From Anodontia alba (taxonomy: Eukaryota > Mollusca > Bivalvia > Lucinida > Lucinidae), in NCBI GenBank assembly GCA_964016985.1, contig OZ024828.1, positions 84,708,308-84,772,307 of the forward strand: a stretch of 64,000 nt of DNA. Reading direction: 5' to 3'. The notes below the pieces were generated by a model. It worked only from the letters and a program-made list of their open reading frames with translations, was not told the DNA's origin and ran no database searches. This document shows, one piece after another, positions 12,401 through 24,400 of this stretch (positions are counted from its first letter, which is position 1; the number at the start of each line of letters is the position of its first letter). A program made the position numbers and the translations under genes.

Positions 12401-15400
12401 AATATATATTCTTGGCATTCATATCAACCAATAGGTTGATTGAAGTTTTACAGCCCAATCAACACTGCTAAGGTCATGTTGAGTCAGTTAACCTATTCAC
12501 ATTTTTCATGGGCTAGCTTAGTCCTTAAAGTGGTTTACCAGTATTTGTACACACACTTTTGCCAGTAACTGACTAATGCCCTTCTTAAATCAGTGGACGG
12601 GGGAGAATTACATGCAGCACAGAAATAATTTCACAATCAATCTGCATGGAAGTTATGTGGCCGAGCTGGGATTCGAACTCACAACCCATGGCTCAGCAGT
12701 CAGACATGCTACTGAGTGTGCTTTGGAGCTCAGCAATCAGCAAAAGACTGGGTAGTGCCAATACCTAACATGCTGACTGATTTTGATATCCACCATATCA
12801 GTGTGCATGAATTTGAAGCTAATACCTGTAAATCATGCATACCTACCTGCAAAGCATAATACCCAGCAAAGAAGCATTAACACAACAGAAGGAATTAAGT
12901 CACAATACAGCTGACTCTCATTATCTGGGCTTCGCTTATCTTGAATAACTGCTTATCTCAAAGTGAATTTCTGGTCCCTGTTTCAACACAGAAATCTAAC
13001 AACAGTTAACAAAATATTGTGGTAAGAGGAAAAATTGTTCCTCAGGAGTAATTTCACCTTTTTTCCACAATATTTACAATGTATCTCTAATTTCAGGAGT
13101 CAAATTATATATTCATTTGTGAAATGTGGTTCTTTGATTTATTTTTTCTTAAATTCTGCAAGTCTGATTTGTCCCAGTACAAATCTCTGAAAGTATTTCA
13201 GACATTCCCTTGGAGTTCGAGATAACGAGAGTTGGTTGTAATGTTAAAGAACTGCCAATGTACTGACCAGACTATGAGAACTGATAAAAATAAAGAATTA
13301 GTATCATTGATTGAACAATTATAACCTTTACTTTCCTATGCCAAATACTGTATTTATTCAAGTATTGGGACATATCGCATGTGACCATGATCTTGTTTGT
13401 GTTGAGGTTTTACGGCCCAGTCAACTCAATGGGGTCATGTCGAGCGCGGTCAGTTTACCTAACCACACGTTTACTGGGCAGGCTTAGTCCTCTAAGCGGT
13501 TAACCAGTACTGTGCACATTCTTTCGCCAGAAACTGACAACTGCCCTTCTTGATGTGATCATGATCTAAAATGATTGCCAGTCATCCAGCAAATTTAAGA
13601 AACCATCAAGCAGAAAGTTGGACTTGTTCAAATTTTAGGTTAAGCACGGTAAAGGTGTTAAAGTGTCTGCATATTTTGGGTAAATAAGTAAGAGATTTGA
13701 AATTTCAAAATTCTGTTCTAATTCTAAGGGCATCTAGAAAAAGTTCTACAGTACTGGTACAGTATGTCGAAAAGTGGTCTTACCATAACTTCACGTGTTT
13801 TACCCTAAGGACCTGCAAAAATATTGGTATATCTAAAGTAACATTATAAGAATTCTTTCTTTTAACCATTACCACTCTCTGGATGAACTCAGCAGATGAC
13901 AAACTGATGAAATTTTTCTTATTTTCCCCCAGAAAATTGAATCCCGAGTAGAATGAACTTAAAATTGCAAGAAATGTCAAATCCTATTTTCTGGGAAAAA
14001 TATTTTGAAACATCATTTGCTGAATTTTTTATCCAGCATACTAAGCACTAAAACCCTGAAAATTTCTAAAGCCATGGTCCTCGAGCATCATAATAGCATG
14101 GCAGGCAGGTTTGCTTTAGCCAACAGCTTATTACAAGAACTGAAGAAATCCTCAACAAATTTTCTAAAATCCTCTAAAATTTTTTTTACCTTTACTATAT
14201 GATTCAAAGTACCCAAAATATGTTTCTCTTCATTTAGCACTGGTATCACTATACTCCATCTAGTATTTTTCAGCTGTTCAGCTGGAATGCCGACTTCTTT
14301 TTCAAACACCTCAACATCATCAATAGTATCCTAGCAAAACATGTCAATTTACTATTTGAGCCTTGTCAAGCAAAATAGTGTCTTCAAATGTGCAAAACAT
14401 GCAGCTTCAGATCATCCTTTGCAGGTGCAAAGTACCATCCAGGGCCCAGTTGTTCAAAGCTAACGATGTCCTTAGTTAACTATTCGTTAAACTTTACACT
14501 GAGAAATACGCAAATATGTTGAAATTTTTTGCTGAAAAAATGTGAGTAGCTTTTGCAGTGCGAAAGCTACTCACATTTTTTTCAGCAAAAAATATTAGAA
14601 TATTGTATATTGAATCCGCTGAAACAGTTATGAAATGACCCTTAACGAGCTCGTTAAGCTAACGACGCTTTGAACAACTGGGCCCAGGTGTTTCATCTCT
14701 ATTCATATATTCTGTAGTAGCCAATGATTTTGTTTGTGGACAATGAAGGTCCTGATCAGACTGCACAGATGTGCAGTGTGATTTGGGCATTTGAGTAAGT
14801 GACAGACAGACACTGTTCACATATGCCTGAAGATACGTTTTTACATGGGGCAGCCAAATTTATTATATGCTAACATAGCTCCAGTTGTACTTCTCAGCCA
14901 AAAAGAACTGATTTTTTTTCTTATTTCTCCATTAAAATATATTTTCTGGGACACATTAGAAGTGCCTCACACTTCTAATGAGTACCCATAACATATGCTT
15001 TTATGGGGAAATAAGAAAAAAATTAACTGATATCCCCTGTAATCTAGAGCTATGTACTAAGCAGTGAAGTATAGAGATTTCTCAATTATTTTCTATAGTT
15101 CACAGTATTTCTCAATTATTTTCTATAGTTCACAGTGTGATGATACGTGTTTATAAACTGGACACTGTTTCCTATGGAATCACTCTCAAACTTAACAAAA
15201 AGCCCTTAGTTAAACATGTCCTAGTTCGAATTATAAGAAATGAATTGTGTTTTTGTGGAATCACAAAATTAACAAAAAGCCTATAGTTAAACATGTCCTA
15301 GTTGAAAATTTTAAGAAATAATTTTTATTTTTGTGGAACCACTCACAAACTTAACAATTTACCTTAGTTAAACATGTCCTAGTTGAAATTATAAGAAATG

Positions 15401-18400
15401 AGTCTTATTTATGTGGAATCACTCACAAACTTGACAAAAAAAGCCTTGGGGTTTTATTTAGTTTATGAGTGATTTGCTGGAATTTACACATTGATAAAAT
15501 CTTCAAAACTGAATTCATTCCTATATTGTTTGAAAGAAAAATACTTATTTGGAGTATATGCTCATAGCAACAGATAAGGTGCTTTTTTCATCGGAAAAAT
15601 GCTAATATCTTTCTTATTTCTCCACGAAAACGTATGTTGTGGGTACTCATTAGAAGCGCATCGCCGAGGCACTTCTAATGAGTACCACAACATATGTTTT
15701 CGTGGAGAAATAAGAAAAATATTATGTGGATACCTCTCTCTTATCTGTAGCTATGGTATATGCTAAGGCACCGTTGTGCATCTCATTATGAGATGCACAA
15801 AGGTGCCTTAGCATATCTACTCAGAGATTGCCCATACATACCACATCCTGAAGAACTGTGGGTAAGATCTCTGGTGAGGCACCCACACTGACAGCTTGAT
15901 TCAACTGCTGTTTGAACACCTCACTTGTTCCCCAGTCTATGTTATCAAACAATTTATCTGAAAATTACAAAACAAAGACAAATAGTACACCCTTTAACAC
16001 ACTCTGAAATTTAATGCCTTATTTTCTCTGGAAAATAATAAAACAAATATTTCAAAATGTTGTCTGCTGTAGTTTTGACTGGCACTTTAAGGACAAACAT
16101 CATGCTATGTAGATTAATAGGGGATATTCATAGATCCTATAACAGAACTTTAATGACTGGAACATGGGTGATTCAAAAACTGGCTCACATATACCCTTTT
16201 TCAAGTTTCATACATGTATATATTTTTTTTGTTTTGTTTTTTTTTTTTATTTAGGTTTTACATCACTTTCAACAATCTTTCTGTAATATCATAATGGTGT
16301 CTGGATGTGGCAGGGAGCTCACTGCTCACTGCTCACTTTTAGAGTGCTGCCTCACTGAAATAACATGCCCCAGACACAACATGGTGTTCCATCCAGTCAC
16401 TTTATAGTGACACTGAGCTAACCAATTCTGATTCCTAGTAAGGCTGGCACAATTAGTCGGATAATCAATTAATTGATCGATAAATTCCACGAAAATGATT
16501 ATCATTACTGATTTGCTAATAATCGATCATTTGATTTCTGTATTTGTTACTTTACCGTATTTACCCTTAGTATCCAGACACCTCAGCTCCTTACCATACA
16601 AAATCTAAACTTTGAACAAGTACAATTTACTACCCATTGTTGTATCTGAAAATAACTGGATGGGTGGCAAAGAGTGTAGACCCTGTAGAGACGCAGCATT
16701 TGCAGCATCTCATCAGGGTCTACACTGTTTGCTCAGGCCTGGCTGACTGAATATATGCAATAAAGTATAACATATAGTAAGAGTCATGCTCAGACAGGCA
16801 GAATCATGACCAAATCTTCAGTGATTACTAATCGATTATTGATCACAATGGCAGGACTGATAATCGATTACCTTTTCAGCTCCGATTAGCCAGCCTTAAT
16901 TCCTAGCTCTTCTTTCATAATGCTGAGCACCAACTGAAAGAGCAGCTAGTAAATTTTAAAGTCACTGATCACTAAGCTCATTCTGTTATCTTCGAAGATC
17001 AAGTTCTGCTGCTATGTGTTATATATTTCAAAGGACAACCTATAGATTTTATTTGGGCTGTGCCAAGCAAAAAAAATGTCTTCAAACACATGCAAAACTC
17101 ACAGATTCACATCATCATGCACAGGTGCAAAGTCTCATGCAAGCATTTGCTCTCCAATATTGCATAAAAAGCAGTGTCGCACGTTATTAACAGCCGTGCA
17201 TTAACCGGCTAAAATGCTGTTAATGCACGGCTACGCAACTTTCAATATGATCGTACCGGGGCCACAGATTTGCTGCCATTACGAGATGTGTACTGACCGG
17301 CCCTAGAACGAGCATAGTCAGTGAAAATTATGTTCGCGATACATCTGTGAAAAGGCGAAACAAAATAGTGCAAGAAATAATGCGAAATGTGCCAAATGTT
17401 TTCAGTTTTTATGCAATAATAGCGATCAAACATGGTTTTTCAATGCATTAACATTCGCCAGGTCCCTTGGGAAGTGTTGAAAACCGCGGCCTTCGGCCTC
17501 GGTTTTCAACACCTCCCACGGGACCTGGCAAATGTTAATGCATGAAAAACCATGTTTCATCCCTATATTGAAATATTCTATAGCATCCAATGATTCTGAT
17601 TGCAGACAGCAAAGGCCCTGATCAGGCTATGCATATGTGCAGGCTGACCTGGGCCTCTGCTGTCTGCATATGCCTAAAGACACGTTTTCGCATGGCATAT
17701 CCAATTTGATTCTCTGCCTGTTCTGGTTATTGAAGTTTCACTGTACTTACCAAGATAAGATTTTGCTGACTTATGAAGTCCAATGAGATAATATCCTCCA
17801 TCTTCCGCCTTTCCTAGCACCATGTCAATTCCATCTTTCTGCAACACCTTAAATGCTGTATCAATTATATCCTCAGTTATACCAGGAATATCTCCTCCTT
17901 GAAACCAAACAGAAAGTAGTACAACGTTTTCAGAGAAACCAGATATCCCTCACCGCTAATTTTCAGATTTTCTACTGCTGTGACCTTGAAAATTAGGTCA
18001 AGGTCACCAAAATCTAATCAGTTCTTTGTTATGTCCTAATTATCAATCCATGAAAATTTGGTAAGCATCAAACCTCTGGTTCACAAGATGTTGTGCAGAC
18101 AAGAAAATGTGACGCAGACACCAACACTGATGCCTACGGGATCTGCACTAAAATCAATATGTCCCTCTCCCTGCAGGAGGGGGTACATAATAATCTGCAG
18201 TGCAAAATTGGGGTGCCATATATACTCTAAATATCTGACAGGAGTCTGAGCAAATAGAGCAGAGCTAGATCAAACTGCTCTTAAGTATAACAACTACAGT
18301 CAAACTTCAAGGGCTCTAACATCTTTGCAACCATGCATGGGAATATGTTCTAGACATGGGTAGTTCAAGTCACTGAGGATTAATCATAGCACCAGGCCTA

Positions 18401-21400
18401 GAGACAAATGGGAATAATTTAGGGATGTCGTTTTGAGTATCTATAAAATAATGGTATGTTGTTTGTGCTCACTGGAATTGCCTTGATGAGGCAATTCTAA
18501 TGAGTACACACAACATACATTTTCATAATATAATTCCCAAAAATATCCCCAAGTATTTGATTTCTTGAGCATTTGAGAGAATTTCCTAGGGACTAAAAAT
18601 TTAGTTCCAAACAGCCAGGGTAAACAAGCTATCAGTGTTCTAGTCATTGAAGTTCTTCTGTACATACTGATGTACTGTTCAAGCCGTAAACAGTAATCAG
18701 TAATGTAATTGTTTCAAGATACATTTCACTTTAACTGTTTGCAGTTTACAAAATAACCCAATCAATTATTTCTTCAGATTTTCACCAATATTCATGTGCA
18801 TTTCTTCACAAATCCTGATTTTTCCTGGGCATGTGACAATTTTAGAAGTGATCCTTTTACACCATAAAACTGGATGTAGCTTTATTAAGGGAACTGGATT
18901 TCCACCATTTTTGACAAGGGAGACAACTTTTGTGACTTCTTGTTTGCACTCCTGCACACCAAGTCCCTTCCAAAAGGTTTCTACTCTTAAAAGAAAGCTC
19001 CCAAATTCTTTGCTTTTAGAGTAGAATCCTTTTCAAAAAGGAGACCCAGTAATTTTGACAGAGCTGCCTCCCTTTAAAGTCATCACGAAAACATGCCTAT
19101 ATAATTTTGACCCCTTTAAAACCCATTTTTATATAGTAAAACTGGGGTTTACAGGGGTATACATTATTTTCTTATTTCTGCTCAAAAACATAGATTGTGG
19201 GTACTTGTTAGAGAACCGCCTCATCTATGTCAATCTACTCGTTAGAACTGCCTCATCAAGGCAGTTCTAACGAGTACCCACAATCTATGTTTTTGAGCAG
19301 AAATATGAAACAAATATCAGAAAGTTTATCTAAAAATTTTCAGTTTTTGGTGGTAAAACTTTCAGTATATTTGAATAGGCATGTTTTTGTAATGCGTACC
19401 CATCTCTCTTAAACAGAATGACACTTATTTTCTGTTTGTCTGAGATGAACTGGAATGCACATAAATTACCTAGAATGGAGGTTAAACATCTGGAACATTT
19501 TCATTTATGTGGAATTAATGAATTTCTAAGATATAACCAAAAGTTACAATTGTTTCAAAACCAAAAATGTAAACTATTTGCTTATGAAACACGGGCAGTA
19601 ATCTCGTCACTCATGACCAATTGTTATGCAAAGAAATGTGACACAAATGTCCGGACATGAGTAGCATGAGCTAAAAAGGTGGCTATTTCAGGTGGGTTGT
19701 CGACAATCTGGGGCTTTTTTTGTCTAGGAGGGCATTATTTTAAAAATCGAAAAATGCTATACTGCGTGGAATTAAATTCCATACAACCCAGCACCAAAAT
19801 TTTTGTCAAAATATAGCTATGGTTCCTGGAATTTGTTTCATTCTGGCGATAATCGCTCCTAATTTGGTGCCATTTTGGATGATTTACCCATTAGAATTAA
19901 TGTTTTCAGCCATATTTGCATCTTGCATAACGACTTGAATTGGACAGACTCCGTCATTTGGCATACATATTACAATCATAACAATGCAAACCATCAATGC
20001 AACCAACAAAAACAGAAAAATGCTAAAATTATAGGACAGAATGAGCAGTGCATGCGGATATGAGTGATGAGACTAGGATATGAGTGATGAGATTTGACAA
20101 AATGAAAACAAAAATATGGGATTCGGAGTCAGTGCTTGTTGGAAATATTTATAAAGGATCTTTGTACAATTCCATCTTTTATTAGATACAAATTTTAAGT
20201 TCCAGTAAAAATAGTTCCGAATGAAATCTGTTTGCATGAACAAAAAAAAAACAAATACTTTGAGAATATCTTCATTTCATACATCCTGGAAATTTAGCAT
20301 ACTAATACTACATATAGATATTTTTGTACGGAAAGCAATTTTAAAATAAGCAAAAGCACATCCCCTCAGAATGGAAACTTCAGCTCAGCTTCCATTTGGG
20401 ATGAATAAAAAACATTAAGCTAGCATGTCCTCTTTGCTTAATTTTTAAGGGTATTTCCCCTATTAACCCAATTGCATACTAATTTAATTTGAAAGCATTC
20501 GTGTGTGTTATCTTAGCCTAACTATAGCTGAGGACATTGCCTGTGGACAGAGTGCAGTGGCAGATTCAAAGGAAAGTTGAATCTCCCTTTGACTCGAAAT
20601 TTCATTTACATTGGCAATTTTGGATAAATCTGATAAACTTCGGACACTTTTCCTTCTACTTCTCTTAAAAAATTCAACAAATTTTACTACCTGTAAATGT
20701 TTGTAAAATTGCTGGGTGACTGGCAAACAGTGTCCTGTGGCATCTTATCTGGGTCTACACTGTTTGCTCAGGCCTGTCTGTCCGAATATGTAGAGTATGT
20801 ACCGTAATGTGATAAAATCGGACTCCCTTGGAAAATCTCCTGTATCAGCACATGTAGGGGCATTAAATGCCAAGATAAGTACTTATTTTTTAAATGTTTT
20901 TGAAATAAGTATTTGTTTTACAAGCTGAAACATACATCTATTTCCAATTTCGCTGCTCTCGTAACTCATAAAACATCTCGTCACTCATATCCACATGCGC
21001 TGCTCATTCTGTCCTATAATTTTAGCATTTTTCCGTTTTTGTTGGTTGCATTGACGGTTTGCATTGTTATGATTGTAATACTTATGCCAAATGACAGCGT
21101 CTGTCCAATTCAAGTCATTACGCAAGATGCCAATATGGCTGAAAATATTAATTTTAAAGGGTAAATCGTCCAAAAATGGCACCAAATTTGGAGCAATTGT
21201 CGCCAGAATGAAACAAATTCCAGGAACTGCAGCTATATTCGGACGTAAATTTTGCTAGTGGGTTGTATGGAATTTAATTCTGCGCAGTACAGCATTCTCC
21301 GATTTTTTAAATAACGCCCTCCTAGATGACAAATGCCCCAGATTGTCAACAACCCACTTGAAATAGCACCTTTTTAGCTCGCTCTACTCATGTCTGGATA

Positions 21401-24400
21401 TCCGCGTCACTTATTTCTTTGCATAACAATTGGCCATGAGTGAAGAGATTACTACCCGTGTGAAAAGTAAGAAACTTAACTTGCGAAAAATAACTAGATA
21501 TATAAGAGTTACAGTATTCACTAGGACTTTGAAAACAGGAGTCCCAAAGCCATTTTTTGAAAAAAGTAGGAGCTCCAATGTTTAATTTTGCTGAAGTTCT
21601 TTGTAAAGTAGGAGTCCAAATCACTAAAAAAAAAGAGAGTCCACGACTCCATATTTGTAGTTAATAAGAACCTTAAATTTTAACTGTTATAATTGAAAAC
21701 AGTTGCAGCCCTGACTGTTAATCTTTTAGAAAGATTATTTTTCTTTGCACTCAAAATTATGTATTACTGATACATGTATATTAACAAAACATGTTAGACC
21801 ACTTACCTATAACTACTACATACTGGTGTCCACGGCCAAAGCTGTCTGATATCGCTGACATCAGTTTTTCACCAAGATTATTTCCCCTTTGTGGTCTATA
21901 ATAGCAGTTTATTCCTCGTGTTTTCCTATCTAGCCAGTATTTCATCTGCTGCTGAGATCCAGCATTATACTGCAGTGAGACATCCACATCTTTATTTTCA
22001 GCTTCATGTCTCTTCAATACATTCAGTATATGTTCTGTCTGTAAATAAGCAATACACCACAACCTGTCTAGAAAACTATTGGTGGGATCAAAAGCCAAAA
22101 CTGTGTTTGCTAAACAACTGAGTTGTATCCAAACAAACATGAACAGGTTATACAGAAAAATGACCATAATGGTATAGGTTACCATATAGAGAAAAATGAC
22201 CATAAATGGTCCAAACAAAAATGTATAAGTTCTATAGAAAAATTACAATAAATGGTTATTTTTCTATATAACCTATAAATTTTTGTTTGGATACAACACT
22301 TCTGGGGTCAACATTAAAATAGTCTTTCCCCCAAAAACTGTCTTAGAATGAACCGTCTTATTAAGAGGTTCCAGTGTCTACCATATTTATCTTAAGTATT
22401 CTGTTAGACAGATTTGAATAAACAGAGTAGACCCATGTTAGACAGGCCTGAGCAGTGTAAAGACTGTAGACCTAGTTCCCTAGATCAGACACCAGTTTGT
22501 GGTATCTGATCAAGGTCTACACTGTCTGCCATTCATCCAGAAGTTTTTTTTTAGATGCATCAATAAGGAATAAATTTGACTTGTTTACTTTTAGGGTTAT
22601 GTGTGGTTGAGACCCATAAAAGTTATATACATGACTGTACTGTTTAAATTATCATGACCATGGATTTGATACTAAACATGGCTATGTTTGGAGGCTGGTC
22701 CCTAATGACCCCTACCTAGCTTAAAATGTAAGAGTGGGGTAAGGGCATGGAAATGGGACAGTGTAGGAAAGGCCCATTGAAGTCACAGATACCTAAACTA
22801 TTCATAACTATAAGACCTTTAATTTGATACCACATATCACTATATGATTAACTGTTATCTATCAATTTGTCATTATGGCTTGACCATGTTTTACCATTAT
22901 AGCAATTTGAAAATAATAATAAAAAAAAAAAAACATACAAAAAAAGAGAAGCCTGTGGGCCACAATTCACTCACCTGATAAAAGCAGCTATTGCATATCT
23001 GCAAATGTCAAGCAACTTCTTTCAATATTGCCACAGCAACTAAGAAACAATATGAACATACCGTTAAAATCATCCTAGTATCATCATTTGAACACTCAGT
23101 GGACTGAGTCCCTGATACTGTATACATGCCAAGATTCAGCCTCAGAGCTTTCTTAGTTCTGGAGAAGAAGATTTCAAGTGTTTTATCATATATGGGCATG
23201 GCAGCCATCTTGTTCAGTGGTGCAGAACCATTTGAACAAATTGTCAACATCCTTTCGACAGAAGATCCCAAAGCTTATATACTTGGTTGAACCAAATGGT
23301 TCTGTAGAAGAAGATTTTTAAAGGTTTTTACCATATATGATTATTGATGGCCACCTCGGTCAACAGACTGCAACCATTTTAGCAAGTTTTCATTTCCCCG
23401 TCCCAAGGAGGCTCCATATGAAATTTGAGCAACAATGACCCAGCAGCTTCAGAGGAGAAGTCATTTGAAATTCTCAACATTTTTCCCATACAAATGTATG
23501 GGGCCCATACAAATGCATAGGGAAGCAAACTTGACCTTGCCATAAAAGTATTCATAGCAAACACAGGAAGTGTTTGCATTACTGTCAGAATCAGAATTCT
23601 TACTGGTGATACATGTATGTCTAACAACATTCATTCACCAGCCTAGGAAGGTAGAGAGACTGACAAACATAATTAAGCACCCAAATCTTGTGTGGAATCT
23701 TGTTGCAGATTTCTTTTTACCTCACTTGCTATCTTTAATTTAGCATCACGGTAAGCAGACCAATAAATAATTAATAAGCCAAAAATGACAAGTATTATTG
23801 ATAAACCTGCTTAAAGTTGCTTTTGAATAAATATAAGCTCTGCTGAATTTAAAATGCAAATAAAAAAAAAAAATACCAGTCATATCACATAAACAAACTG
23901 CTGTCAAATCAGAAAAAAATAGTTGGCTGAGTGTGTTTGCATCAAAGGCAATGCTATATTTCATATAATTTATCTTACTTTTCCATGAACACATAATTTG
24001 TGATGTCATTTATCTCGATTCTAGGTGGCAGATGATGGAAATAACAAAGAATTAATATATTACCGGCACTCTAGCTAGCCATATAGACTTGGCTAGAATG
24101 CCGGTACCGGCACTCTAGACCTATTGGCTAGAATGCCGGTACGGGCACTCTAGACACTGCCTTAATTCTAATGATCGAGTACCCACAACATAAATTATGT
24201 TCTTGTGGATAAATAAGAAAACATATTTACCTGATATTCCCTCTTATTTAGACCTATGTCTTAAAGCTCTAACAAACAATTACCATAAAAGCCCTAACAA
24301 ACAATATTACCATATATACTTGTAGTTGGGCAGCACCAGCCTCACCAAGACATGGAATCAGTCTCGTTTTAGCTTTTCCAGCTTCCGGATAGCGGCTTAT

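Larger units (their letters stand above)
16240..17010. mobile_element. Another tRNA-like or SINE-like repeat, split by a hAT element
   Basis: The left part contains CACTGAAATAACATGCCCCA and CCAGTCACTTTATAGTGACA. It is interrupted after ATTCCTAG at 16431-16438 and resumes at 16899 with a second ATTCCTAG, then CTGAGCACCAACTGAAAGAG. Assignment as a SINE rests on the B-box-like end and is tentative. Confidence 0.5.
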
